Shown one piece after another: positions 34,910 through 44,134 of a stretch of DNA of 64,000 bases. The DNA is from Paraglaciecola marina (GTDB lineage: Bacteria > Pseudomonadota > Gammaproteobacteria > Enterobacterales > Alteromonadaceae): the NCBI RefSeq assembly GCF_004360155.1, contig NZ_ML178721.1, positions 124,001 to 188,000 of the forward strand. The letters run 5' to 3'. The stretch's first letter is position 1. Every line of letters begins with the position of its first letter. Made by a program: the position numbers and the translations under genes. Below the pieces are notes generated by a model, which made no database searches, had not been told where the DNA came from, and worked only from the letters and a program-made list of their open reading frames with translations.

Positions 34910-35570
34910 ACAACACTCTGAATTGAGTAAAAATGATTTATTTTCGCTGTGGTTAGAAGGAGACTTATCTGGCCAGCAGGTACTCGATTTTGAAGCGCTA
35001 TGCCTGAATGATGATGAATTTTCGGAAAGAGTTTCAGGAGCTAATTCATTTATTATGGCGTCTGAACATTACCAATCTACTGAGGTTCCTAATTGGAATA
35101 GGGATTCAACCTTTGAGGAAACTCAAACCACAAAATGGTGGCAATGGCAGGGCTTTGCTAGCTTGTCTTTTGTCACCTCATGTTGCGCAATAGTTATGGT
35201 GTTAACTGGCTTACAGGTACGTCTAGATGAAGGGACTGTAACCATTAGCTTTGCAGCTAAACCCAGTAGTCAGGAAGTTGAAACTTTAGTCAACGAAAAA
35301 ATGCTTGAATTTCAACAAACTCAACAGCTGGCATTAAATCAATACACTAAAAACTTACAGCAACAACAACTCGATGCGAGTACTCAACTAACCCAATATT
35401 TATTAAGTGCAAGTCGTAAGGAACGTCGAGAAGACTTTGTGGACTTGATAAAACATGTAAATGAACAAAGAGGTGACGATCAGTTGTTTTATGCCCGTCA
35501 GCTGAGCAAGTTACAGCAAGATATTTATGCCATACCGATGAAGTCGGATATTGGTGAGATTAATGAGTGA
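34902..35570 (+). CDS. Probable membrane anti-sigma factor
   Basis: The 222-residue protein (ATG 34902, GGAGG six bases upstream and inside the sigma gene) probably holds the adjacent ECF sigma factor at the inner membrane. The N-terminal 80 residues form a cytoplasmic domain beginning HSELSKNDLFSLWLEGDLSG, like anti-sigma domains in sequence style. One membrane helix follows the KWWQWQ segment (about 86-105), and a periplasmic Gln-rich coiled-coil domain ends the protein. It lacks the zinc motif HxxxCxxC, so it would be a non-ZAS type. The role is inferred from gene order and topology. Confidence 0.78.
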   Translation: MHKQHSELSKNDLFSLWLEGDLSGQQVLDFEALCLNDDEFSERVSGANSFIMASEHYQSTEVPNWNRDSTFEETQTTKWWQWQGFASLSFVTSCCAIVMVLTGLQVRLDEGTVTISFAAKPSSQEVETLVNEKMLEFQQTQQLALNQYTKNLQQQQLDASTQLTQYLLSASRKERREDFVDLIKHVNEQRGDDQLFYARQLSKLQQDIYAIPMKSDIGEINE

Positions 35571-35580
35571 GGATACGAAA

Positions 35581-36519
35581 ATGACTTTATCTATTAAAAA
35601 CACATTAGTGGCACTGACATTAATTGCAGTGACTACTATGCCATTGCAGGCAGTGGGAGCATCTGGTGATAGCGCTAAGAAGCAGATTCGCAACGAAGTA
35701 GGCATCATGTTGAACATTTTACGGGCATCTTTGAAACAAAAAAGTAGCAATAACAACATCCGTCTTCATGCAGATTCGGTGTTTTATTTAGCCGAACAAG
35801 GTGTGGTATTTGAAATTGATGGCGGCAGACACGGTGGCAACTTTTTTGGTTTTGATTTGCAGGGACTAATTAATAATATCCCTATGGCACCATTAGCCCC
35901 AGGCAGTTCAGCTGAAAATCACTTTATTGATACAAGTGAGATAGAGGCCATGGTTGAAAAATTTATACAGCATGATGATGATTATGACCATGATATGCGT
36001 GATAACTTACGAGACCTGAGTGAAGAAAAGCGAGAGCTTGCCTGGGAGAAAAGAGAGTACGAGCGTAACATGCGCGACCTAGAGTTTGAAAAACGTAACG
36101 CAGATGGTGAACGCAAAAAAGAGTTAGAAAAAGAGTTAGCGAAATTGGATAAAGTGTTTATCAAAGTTCAACAGAAAGCCCAAGAGTTAGAAGCCTACCG
36201 CAGTGAACTAGAAGCTGAGCATAAAAAGGAAATGGCCATTCGTAGTGCAGCTAAGAAAAAATTATATACTGAGGCCTTGGCTGTTTTTGAAGATACTGTT
36301 GCCGAGATGCTATGTAGTTATGGTGCCGGACTTAAATCTTTACCTATTGGAGAAAACATCACCTTTTTGTTAACAGATTTTATACAGGCAGAAGATGATA
36401 GTGTGATTAATACCCACGATAAAGTATATGTTTTTAAGCATAAAGACGTGAAGTCTTGTGTAACGGGCGGCATAAACAAGGAACAGCTATTAACATCTGT
36501 GAATACTTATTTATTTTAA
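35581..36519 (+). CDS. Secreted coiled-coil protein of the ECF operon, function unknown
   Basis: The ATG at 35581 (GAGG eight bases upstream) is preferred because it opens a signal peptide ending PLQAVGA. The mature protein (about 285 residues) has an N-terminal region with a beta-rich segment (SVFYLAEQGVVFEIDGG), a Gly-rich turn, and then a long charged coiled coil (about 145-235) of EKREL, EYERN and KKELEKEL repeats. A C-terminal globular part contains two Cys residues (LCSYGAG and VKSCVTGG). It follows the anti-sigma gene by ten bases and is probably the envelope-facing output or sensor partner of that pathway. I recognise no known family. Confidence 0.72.
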   Translation: MTLSIKNTLVALTLIAVTTMPLQAVGASGDSAKKQIRNEVGIMLNILRASLKQKSSNNNIRLHADSVFYLAEQGVVFEIDGGRHGGNFFGFDLQGLINNIPMAPLAPGSSAENHFIDTSEIEAMVEKFIQHDDDYDHDMRDNLRDLSEEKRELAWEKREYERNMRDLEFEKRNADGERKKELEKELAKLDKVFIKVQQKAQELEAYRSELEAEHKKEMAIRSAAKKKLYTEALAVFEDTVAEMLCSYGAGLKSLPIGENITFLLTDFIQAEDDSVINTHDKVYVFKHKDVKSCVTGGINKEQLLTSVNTYLF

Positions 36520-36628
36520 TAGGTATAAATTCAGCTAGGGTAAAGTCATGACATTTAGGTAACAAACCGCTAAGCTAACAGGATCTTAGCCAACAGTGGC
36601 TTGTATTGTTTTTCTGTTAGGATTTTGC

Positions 36629-37753
36629 ATGACATCTTCAGTAGTAATTAGTGGTTCTGGTTTATGGAAACCTGCTTATAGTATTTCAAACGAAGAACTG
36701 GTTTCGGCATATAACGCCTATGCAACTCAGTTCAACGAACAAAATCAAGAAGCGATTGAAAAGGGTGAAATCATCGCAAAACCCTTTTCAAGCGCTGAAT
36801 TTATCGAAAAGGCATCTGGTATTCGTAGTCGTTATGTTTATGTAAAGGATGGCGTATTAGATATAAATCGTATGCGACCTAATATTCCTGAAAGAGCTGA
36901 CGAGGAACTTTCTGATCAAGCCGAGATTGCTATTTACGCCGCTAAAGATGCCTTAAAATCTGCTAATAAAAAACCTGAAGATATTGATGCCGTAATCGTT
37001 TCATGTGCCTACACCCAACGTTCTTACCCCGCCGTTGCCATTGAAGTACAAGAAGCTTTAGGTATTAAAGGGTTTGGGTTTGATATGTTAGTTGCGTGCT
37101 CAGCAGCGACATTTGCATTACACCGTGCCTACGAAATGATTGCTGCAGGTACCGCTAAATCAGTGCTGTTAATAAACCCCGAAATGATATCGCCACAAAT
37201 TAACTATTGCGACCGTGACAGCCACTTTATTTTCGGAGACGTAGCGACAGCTATGGTGGTAGAAAGTGCTGATACAGCAACTTCAGACCATGTTTACGAA
37301 ATTCTAAGCACTAAAGCAGTGACTCAGTTTTCTAACAATATTCGCTCTAACTTCGGATATATAAGTAGAGTAAATGATGCAGACCCTTTTGCGGCAGATA
37401 AGCTATTTCATCAAGAAGGGCGTAAAGTTTTTAAAGACGTCTGCCCAATGGCGGTTGAGCATATTTCTGAACATTTACAGCGACATGATTTAAGTTCGAC
37501 TCACGTGTCAAGATGGTGGTTGCATCAGGCTAATATTAATATGAATACCTTCATAACCCGCAAACTATTAGATAGACAGCCTTCTCCAGAAGAAGCCCCA
37601 ATTGTCTTGGATACCTTTGCCAACGCGGCTTCCGCCGGGTCAATAATCGCATTTCATTTACACCACCAAGACCTTCAATCTGGAGATGTGGGTTTGTTAT
37701 GTTCTTTTGGGGCAGGTTATTCCATTGGCAGTCTAGTATTACGAAAAAAGTGA
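36629..37753 (+). CDS. Beta-ketoacyl-ACP synthase III-like protein
   Basis: The 374-residue enzyme (ATG 36629 with TAGGA eight bases upstream) belongs to the thiolase-fold ketosynthase III group, which joins an acyl-CoA with malonyl-ACP. The catalytic triad is visible: Cys157 in VACSAATFAL, His in WWLHQANINM, and Asn in FANAASAGSII. It is longer than typical FabH (about 320) because of an N-terminal insertion (about 30-60, NAYATQFNEQNQEAIEKGEI), as in the FabH2-type paralogues of Shewanella-like bacteria. It is not in a fatty-acid gene cluster; substrate specificity is unknown. A housekeeping FabH is presumably elsewhere. Confidence 0.88.
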   Translation: MTSSVVISGSGLWKPAYSISNEELVSAYNAYATQFNEQNQEAIEKGEIIAKPFSSAEFIEKASGIRSRYVYVKDGVLDINRMRPNIPERADEELSDQAEIAIYAAKDALKSANKKPEDIDAVIVSCAYTQRSYPAVAIEVQEALGIKGFGFDMLVACSAATFALHRAYEMIAAGTAKSVLLINPEMISPQINYCDRDSHFIFGDVATAMVVESADTATSDHVYEILSTKAVTQFSNNIRSNFGYISRVNDADPFAADKLFHQEGRKVFKDVCPMAVEHISEHLQRHDLSSTHVSRWWLHQANINMNTFITRKLLDRQPSPEEAPIVLDTFANAASAGSIIAFHLHHQDLQSGDVGLLCSFGAGYSIGSLVLRKK

Positions 37754-37818
37754 TGAGACAAGCTAGATCGTTGGTGTCAGAGTTTACATAGAGTAGCTGA
37801 AAAAGAGTGAGAATTTAG

Positions 37819-39837
37819 ATGGTAGCAACAATTGGATACGCGCTAAGTAGTGCAGGTTACGCGTTTTTATTATTGTTGTTATTGACTGTGAGAAAGTCGG
37901 GCTTGGCTAAGTATTTATTAATTTTAGCTACGTTAACCACTTTTTTGTGGTCTGTAACGCCTTTTGTTATCTCACCTATGTCTCTGGAAAGCTTTTTATT
38001 TTTTGATAACATAAAAAATATTATATGGCTGTTGTTTTTAGCTTCATGTTTAAAAGATAATTTTACCAATATAGGCGACGTTTTAGCTCGCAAAGAAACT
38101 TGGTTTATCATAATCCTACCTATACTTGCCTTATTCCTTCCTTATTTTGGGTTAGAAAAAGCTACCTGGCAGTTTTTATTACAAACTATGATCCCTTTAC
38201 AATTTTTAATATTATTAGAGGTGATTTTTCGTCAATCCGGTGATAATGGTTGGGCGATTAAGCCATTGATATTGTATTTAGCGGTTATAAGTGTGTTTGA
38301 CTTTGTTACCTTTGCTAATGCCCTTATGGTGGACCAAATACATATCAACTATATTGCTGCACGAGGTTACATACATGTGGCTTTGATTCCATTTTTGATC
38401 TTAGCTATAAGACGGGTTAAAAACTGGGGGGTTGAAATTTATATATCCCGTGAAGTGGTAATGCATAGTACCTTATTAATGGTTGCTGGTGGCTACCTGT
38501 TTGTGATGGCTATGATTGGTTACGTAGTTAAATATATGGGAGTTGAGTGGGGCTCTACCATACAAATAATTCTTATCGCTTTATCACTAGGGTTATTAGG
38601 GACATTATTTTTATCTCTCAGATTTAAAACACGTATTAAAGTGTTTATCACCAAGCATTTTTTCGCCAATCAATTCGATTATCGACAAGAATGGTTAGAA
38701 TTGACTCACTCTCTTAGCGGAGATAGTGCTGATGGCAATATCCATGCAACGGCACTTAAAGGATTAATTGAGGCGATCGATTATCAAAGTGGCTGTTTTA
38801 TTCAAGTAAAACATGGCAATTTAAAATTACTTGCGAATATCAAGCATCCCAGTTTGACCACAGAAGAAGAACAAGTCTTAGAGATATTTTGCACGTTTTT
38901 TAAATCTAAAAATTGGATAATAGATATAGAGGAATTAAGAACTAAACCTTTTGTATATGAAGGTCTTAGAATTAATCATGCTTTATTAAATAATGTATCT
39001 TTCCAGCTTGTAATCCCTATTTATAATGGAGATGAGCTATGGGGAATGGCGACGCTTTTAGGTTCTCAGAACACATCAATAAAACTCAACTGGGAACTCA
39101 GGGACTATTTGAAAGCTGTGACCGCGCAAGTTTCAAATTACTTGTTTCATCACCAAGCGGCGGAAGAGCTGGCTGAGAATGCCCAATTTGCAGCTTTTAG
39201 CCGAATGTCGGCATTTGTGGTTCACGATTTAAAAAATGTGTTGGCGCAAATTGATTTGATTTTATGCAATGCAGAACAACATAAAAATAACCCTGAGTTT
39301 ATTGATGACACCTTTGAAACCTTGCACCATACCAAAGCCAGAATGGATAAAATGTTAAGGCAACTGACTGAGAAAAATACCATCAAAGAAAGCGGTGATA
39401 GTCTAATCTTTTTGTCAGAATCCATAGGTGATGTAATTGAAAAAAAGTGTGCATCCTATTTACCTACACCTAGCATAAAGGTCGATAATGAAAAACCTGT
39501 AGTGTTAGATAACGACAAATTTAGTAATGTAATGTATCACTTGATCAGTAATGCTCAGCAAGCTACCGACGATAATGGTACCGTAGAGGTGGTGATTGAA
39601 ATCTCGGCAGATGAGCGATACATGTTAATTAAAATTATTGATACTGGCTCAGGGATGAGCGAGATTTTTATCAGAACTAGATTGTTTAAACCATTTGATA
39701 CAACCAAAGGAAATGCAGGGATGGGTATTGGAGCGTTTGACGCCAAAGCTTACCTGGATAAATTAGGTGGGCAGTTACTCGTAGACAGTGAGCTAAATGT
39801 AGGCACTACATTTACGCTACGTATTCCAACGAATTAA
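37819..39837 (+). CDS. prsK: PrsK-type sensor histidine kinase (XrtA/PEP-CTERM system)
   Basis: This 672-residue membrane kinase has seven to nine N-terminal membrane helices (about 5-270), a GAF-like domain (about 305-450) and a kinase core. The phosphoacceptor box reads FVVHDLKNVLAQ near residue 470, with its His, and the ATPase domain has IIDTGSGMS and TTKGNAGMGIGAFDAK. These features match PrsK of the exosortase-linked PrsK/PrsR pair. It is followed after 20 bases by prsR. In known systems the pair controls extracellular polysaccharide and PEP-CTERM genes; no exosortase or PEP-CTERM protein is present in the window. Confidence 0.88.
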   Translation: MVATIGYALSSAGYAFLLLLLLTVRKSGLAKYLLILATLTTFLWSVTPFVISPMSLESFLFFDNIKNIIWLLFLASCLKDNFTNIGDVLARKETWFIIILPILALFLPYFGLEKATWQFLLQTMIPLQFLILLEVIFRQSGDNGWAIKPLILYLAVISVFDFVTFANALMVDQIHINYIAARGYIHVALIPFLILAIRRVKNWGVEIYISREVVMHSTLLMVAGGYLFVMAMIGYVVKYMGVEWGSTIQIILIALSLGLLGTLFLSLRFKTRIKVFITKHFFANQFDYRQEWLELTHSLSGDSADGNIHATALKGLIEAIDYQSGCFIQVKHGNLKLLANIKHPSLTTEEEQVLEIFCTFFKSKNWIIDIEELRTKPFVYEGLRINHALLNNVSFQLVIPIYNGDELWGMATLLGSQNTSIKLNWELRDYLKAVTAQVSNYLFHHQAAEELAENAQFAAFSRMSAFVVHDLKNVLAQIDLILCNAEQHKNNPEFIDDTFETLHHTKARMDKMLRQLTEKNTIKESGDSLIFLSESIGDVIEKKCASYLPTPSIKVDNEKPVVLDNDKFSNVMYHLISNAQQATDDNGTVEVVIEISADERYMLIKIIDTGSGMSEIFIRTRLFKPFDTTKGNAGMGIGAFDAKAYLDKLGGQLLVDSELNVGTTFTLRIPTN

Positions 39838-39857
39838 GACAAAAAGGGGTAAGACAC

Positions 39858-41219
39858 ATGGATAAGATACTTGTGGTAGACGACGACTTAGGTATCCAAA
39901 AGCAGTTAAAATGGAGCTTTTCTGGGTATGATGTGGTGTTTGCTGAAGACCGAACCTCAGCCATTGCGCAATTAAGACGTTTTGAACCTAAGGTTGTCAC
40001 ATTAGATTTAGGCTTACCCCCAGACCCGAGTAATGCCAGTGAAGGGTTAGCCACACTAGAAGAAATTTTAGCTTTAGCACCCTATACAAAAGTAATCGTT
40101 GTTACCGGAAATAACGATAAAAAAAATGCCTTAAAAGCGATTAGTTTAGGAGCTTACGACTTCTATCAAAAACCTATTGATTCTGACACTATTCAAATAT
40201 TAGTAGGCCGTGCTCTAAATTTGTTTAACCTTGAAATGGAAAACAAACACCTTTCCCAAGTCGCCCCCGCTATGGATAGAATCATAGGACAAAGTGAAGG
40301 GATTTTGGCCGCCAGTAAGAAAGCGGAACGTATTGCGCAAACAGATATTAGTACCTTGTTACTGGGTGAAAGTGGTACAGGTAAAGAAGTGTTTGCTCGC
40401 AGTATTCATGAGCACAGCCTACGTAAAGACAAGCCTTTTATAGCCATTAACTGTGCCTCGATACCTGAAAATTTGCTAGAAAGTGAATTGTTTGGTTATG
40501 AAAAAGGGGCTTTTACCGGGGCAAATAAAACCACGCCTGGTAAAATTGAGTCTGCGCAAAATGGTACCTTATTTTTAGACGAAATCGGCGACATGCCCAT
40601 TGGTTTGCAAGCTAAAATGTTACGTTTTTTGCAAGAGCGTGTCATTGAGCGAGTTGGTGGAAGATCAGAAATTCCAGTGAATATTCGGGTTATTTGTGCC
40701 ACCCATAGAGATGTACAAACTATGGTAGCTGAAGAGACCTTTCGAGAAGATCTGTTTTACAGAGTAGGTGAAATTAGCATACTTATTCCACCACTTAGAG
40801 AACGAGATAATGACGTGATCTTGTTGGCTAAAACATTTTTAACTCAATATAACGAAGAGTTTAAAACTAAGTTGAAAGGATTCAGTGATTCAGCTATCAA
40901 AGCCATGAAACAACATAAGTGGCCAGGCAATATTCGCGAGTTACAAAATAAATTAAAGTCGTCGGTAATTATGGCTGAAGGTACGCATATTCAAGCTGAT
41001 GACCTAAGTTTATTTGTTAAAGATGATGAACCGACTATCGACTCCTTAAATTTACGAGAAGTCAGAGAGCACGCCGAAAGCCGCGCCATTAGAAACGCTT
41101 ATCAGGTTGCCGAGCATAATATGTCAAAAACGGCTGAGTTGTTGGGGGTGACTCGTCCAACCTTGTATTCCCTGATTGACAAATATCATATGGAAGATCT
41201 TAAAACTTCAGTTAAATAG
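39858..41219 (+). CDS. prsR: PrsR-type sigma-54-dependent response regulator
   Basis: The 453-residue protein is the likely partner of PrsK. Its receiver domain has Asp50 in VVTLDLGLPPDPS as phosphoacceptor; the AAA+ sigma-54 activation domain has Walker A LLGESGTGKEVFARSIHE, the GAFTGA loop (EKGAFTGANKTTPGK) that contacts sigma-54, and LDEIGDMP as Walker B. The C-terminal Fis-like helix-turn-helix ends MSKTAELLGVTRPTLYSLID. The atypical receiver with PPDPSNAS after the Asp is the mark of PEP-CTERM-box response regulators. It should activate sigma-54 promoters for exopolysaccharide or surface-protein genes; these targets are not identified here. Confidence 0.92.
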   Translation: MDKILVVDDDLGIQKQLKWSFSGYDVVFAEDRTSAIAQLRRFEPKVVTLDLGLPPDPSNASEGLATLEEILALAPYTKVIVVTGNNDKKNALKAISLGAYDFYQKPIDSDTIQILVGRALNLFNLEMENKHLSQVAPAMDRIIGQSEGILAASKKAERIAQTDISTLLLGESGTGKEVFARSIHEHSLRKDKPFIAINCASIPENLLESELFGYEKGAFTGANKTTPGKIESAQNGTLFLDEIGDMPIGLQAKMLRFLQERVIERVGGRSEIPVNIRVICATHRDVQTMVAEETFREDLFYRVGEISILIPPLRERDNDVILLAKTFLTQYNEEFKTKLKGFSDSAIKAMKQHKWPGNIRELQNKLKSSVIMAEGTHIQADDLSLFVKDDEPTIDSLNLREVREHAESRAIRNAYQVAEHNMSKTAELLGVTRPTLYSLIDKYHMEDLKTSVK

Positions 41220-41262
41220 TAAATTTGATTTTTACTCGTTGATTAAATATGGGGGAGTGGCA

Positions 41263-41646
41263 GTGTTGAAATTAACATTATCTTGTGTAGCCCTTTTATT
41301 GTCTTGGATAGCGGGATATGGGCTAAGTTTAATTATTGCACTACCTCCAGCATTATTAGGTTTGTTTGTGTTATTTGCTGTACTGACCTTTCTAGGTCAT
41401 GTACCTGAAGCTTTGTTTGATTTATGTCAGTTTTTACTTCGCCATTTTTCTTTGTTTTTTATCCCTCCTATTATTGCTGCTTGGGTGTATGTTAAAACCT
41501 TACAACAAGAGTTGTGGTTATTTCTTTTGGCGATTTTGCTTAGTACATTTTTAAGTATGTTAATTACGTCTTGGTTAGGTAGACGGTTTTTACCTGAAGA
41601 TAAATCCCAAGATAAAGCTAATACAGAGTCAGATAACAATGCTTGA
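41263..41646 (+). CDS. LrgA/CidA-family membrane protein
   Basis: This small inner-membrane protein has four hydrophobic segments (about 5-120) and the family motif FFIPPIIAAWVYV in its second half. The GTG at 41263 is preferred over far-upstream starts because GGGGGA lies six bases before it and upstream codons run into prsR; this gives 128 residues, the family size. LrgA/CidA proteins act with LrgB/CidB and affect cell lysis in some Gram-positives, and pyruvate uptake in Bacillus (PftAB). The lrgB gene overlaps its end by eight bases. Function in this organism is not known. Confidence 0.83.
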   Translation: MLKLTLSCVALLLSWIAGYGLSLIIALPPALLGLFVLFAVLTFLGHVPEALFDLCQFLLRHFSLFFIPPIIAAWVYVKTLQQELWLFLLAILLSTFLSMLITSWLGRRFLPEDKSQDKANTESDNNA

Positions 41647-42349
41647 TGGTCAAAGTTGGCCTTACTTAGAGTCTGGGGTGTGGGTTTTTATCACATTGAT
41701 AGCTTATATGTGCGCTTTATATATTTTTAGGGTTTCTAAAAATAACTTAATGTTTCATCCTATTATCATCGCAGCTTTAATGGTGGCTGGGCTATGCATT
41801 GCTAGCAATACAAGTTTTGCCGACTACGCCTTGTATTCTAGCCCTATGGGGTGGTTATTAGGTCCTATTACAGTGGCATTAGCGGTCCCTGTTTATCAAC
41901 AATTGCAGTATTTAATCGCAGCAGGATGGCGTGGTTTTTGGGTGGTGTTGTGTGGTGGTATGTTGGCACCAGTTTTCACGATATTAATTATGAGCCTCGG
42001 AGAATTCTCCACTGATATCAAACTTTCTAGTCTTACCAAGTCGATAACAACTCCACTAGCGATTGATACCGCCAACCTTATTGGTGGTGTACCAGAATTG
42101 GCGGCTGCCATAGTAATTATTACTGGTTTGATGGGCGTGTTGCTGAGTAGGCTTATCTTTAAAATCACTCATAACAATGACCAAAGAGCCCAAGGATTAG
42201 CACTTGGCACTATTGCCCATGCAATAGGTACCTCCCATGCTTTACAGTTAAGCCAAAAAACCGGGGTGTATTCAAGTATGGCTTTGTGTGTGAATGGTTT
42301 AGTGACGGCAATTGTTTTACCCTTATTTTTTTACTTCTTCGGTGCTTAG
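41639..42349 (+). CDS. LrgB/CidB-family membrane protein
   Basis: The 236-residue integral membrane protein has seven or so hydrophobic helices and the LrgB signature: LGPITVALAVPVYQQL near the middle and SITTPLAIDTANLIGGVPEL about 140-160, then LGTIAHAIGTSHALQLS near the end. It overlaps the LrgA gene and certainly forms its operon partner. In other bacteria the pair behaves as a pyruvate transporter or as a cell-death effector. It lies just after prsK/prsR, from which it may be co-transcribed, but a regulatory link is not visible. Confidence 0.92.
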   Translation: MLDGQSWPYLESGVWVFITLIAYMCALYIFRVSKNNLMFHPIIIAALMVAGLCIASNTSFADYALYSSPMGWLLGPITVALAVPVYQQLQYLIAAGWRGFWVVLCGGMLAPVFTILIMSLGEFSTDIKLSSLTKSITTPLAIDTANLIGGVPELAAAIVIITGLMGVLLSRLIFKITHNNDQRAQGLALGTIAHAIGTSHALQLSQKTGVYSSMALCVNGLVTAIVLPLFFYFFGA

Positions 42350-42435
42350 TATAGGCATCTTTGAGTATCATTAGGGCTGGTATATATAGTGCATACGCAA
42401 TGTTTATGAATATTTTTAGATTAATAAATGCCCCT

Positions 42436-44133
42436 ATGAAGCCTGTTCGACATTTTATTATTTTGTTTTTTGGAATCGCTATTTTTCAGGGATGTTCTGG
42501 TGGGTCTGGGGGGAATAATTCGACTATTGGTAGCGTCTTAGTTAACGCGGGTGCAGACCAGTCTGTAAGTGAGCAAACCGAGGTTACATTAACGGGACAA
42601 GGTTCAGGAGAAACTGACGCGCTAACATTTTCTTGGAGTGTAGCGCCTAGTTTAGATATCACACATGCTGATACTACGGTTGCTACCGCTATATTTACCG
42701 CTCCAATAACCACTGAGGTTGTTAGCTATACCTTCACATTAACTGTTACTGATGGCGAAGGTAACAGTGGCTCAGACACAGTGGAGTATCTTATAAATCC
42801 TGTTAATGTTTTACCCAGTGCATATATAGAAGTGGTGACAATTGACGATTTCAACTCAAATGTATTTCCTGCGGGTTACAACATAGTGTTAGATGGGTCA
42901 GAAAGTGATGACCCAGATACAGCGGACGAATCGAACCCTATCGCGGCATACTCATGGCAACAAACTGCCGGAGAGTCAGTGCTTGATAACATAAGTACTT
43001 TAGGGGATACCTTAACTTTTAACACCCCTATTTTAGCTGACACCAATACAATTACATTTGCTTTAACTGTGACCGATGATGAAGGGGCTGAAGATACTGA
43101 AACCATTACATTAAATGTCCAGAGTATACAGCAAACCCTGCCCACTGCAGATGCGGGGCTTGATCATGAGGTGTTTTCTGGTGAGTCCATTGTATTAAAT
43201 GGTCTAGCAAATACTACAGTAGACTCGTCTACCCCCCTTGTTATCAATTGGGTTAGCGATACCTTAGATACTGTGTATATAGACAGCGCCAGTAGCATAC
43301 AAACTTTTGCTATTGCGCCATTAGTGACCGAAGAACTCTCCTTAACTTTTACGTTAGAAGTAGAAGATGCAATTGCTAATCACGTTGAAGATAGTATTAC
43401 CGTAAATGTTTTACCCTTGCCTATTCAACCTCTTAACGATACTGGGGTGATTTTACAGGCTACGAGTACAACTGTCGCAGAAGGTCACCAAGCAGACTAC
43501 CCTGGGCAAGATGGCCAAAGAGGTCAAGATATAATTAATATTAACGATATCTCAACGAAAGCGGGGCGAGGTCAACAGGGGTTTGATTTTACAGCCTTAG
43601 ATGAAATTGGTGATGAAGTAGATGATATAAGCCAAGGTTGGCGCTGTGTTAGAGATAATATCACTGGATTAATTTGGGAAGTTAAAACTGCCGTTACCGA
43701 AACAGATTTACACAGTAGTAATCACAGCTATAACTGGTATCAAATTGAAGATGACGGCGAATATTCAGGAGAAGAGTCTGTTGATGAAACTAGTTGCTCT
43801 GGCACTAATTGTAATACCACTGAATATGTAGAAGACGTCAATGAAGCCGGACTATGTAATTTTAGGGATTGGCGTTTACCCACCCATGATGAGTTATTGT
43901 CTATCGTTCACTACGGTAAAGATGATGGACAAATGGTAGATACTGAGTATTTCCCTAATACTACTGAGTCATTAGGAACAGAGGTTTGGTATTGGACCAC
44001 AGAGTCGAGTGCAGATGGTATGTCTGGCACCGAAGCTCATGCTTCATGGGCAATAGACTTTGCATCAGGAAATGATAACTTTTTACTTAAATCAACAGCT
44101 GCTCGTATTCGCCTTGTAAGAGCGGGGAGGTAA
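42436..44133 (+). CDS. Secreted lipoprotein with PKD/Ig-like domains and C-terminal DUF1566 domain
   Basis: ATG 42436 is used because it begins a lipoprotein signal ending FQGCSGG (Cys20); several in-frame codons lie upstream, and no ribosome site decides. The mature protein (about 545 residues) has three Ig/PKD-like beta-sandwich domains (about 40-130, 130-240 and 245-345, with repeated TLTVTDGEGN and LTVTDDEGAED strands). It ends in a DUF1566 (Lcl-type) domain with GLIWEVKT, FRDWRLPTHDELLSI and YWTTESS. A short GQDGQRGQD turn precedes that domain. It is probably a surface-displayed binding protein; ligand unknown. The next gene encodes a second DUF1566 protein one base on. Confidence 0.82.
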   Translation: MKPVRHFIILFFGIAIFQGCSGGSGGNNSTIGSVLVNAGADQSVSEQTEVTLTGQGSGETDALTFSWSVAPSLDITHADTTVATAIFTAPITTEVVSYTFTLTVTDGEGNSGSDTVEYLINPVNVLPSAYIEVVTIDDFNSNVFPAGYNIVLDGSESDDPDTADESNPIAAYSWQQTAGESVLDNISTLGDTLTFNTPILADTNTITFALTVTDDEGAEDTETITLNVQSIQQTLPTADAGLDHEVFSGESIVLNGLANTTVDSSTPLVINWVSDTLDTVYIDSASSIQTFAIAPLVTEELSLTFTLEVEDAIANHVEDSITVNVLPLPIQPLNDTGVILQATSTTVAEGHQADYPGQDGQRGQDIININDISTKAGRGQQGFDFTALDEIGDEVDDISQGWRCVRDNITGLIWEVKTAVTETDLHSSNHSYNWYQIEDDGEYSGEESVDETSCSGTNCNTTEYVEDVNEAGLCNFRDWRLPTHDELLSIVHYGKDDGQMVDTEYFPNTTESLGTEVWYWTTESSADGMSGTEAHASWAIDFASGNDNFLLKSTAARIRLVRAGR

Positions 44134-44134
44134 G

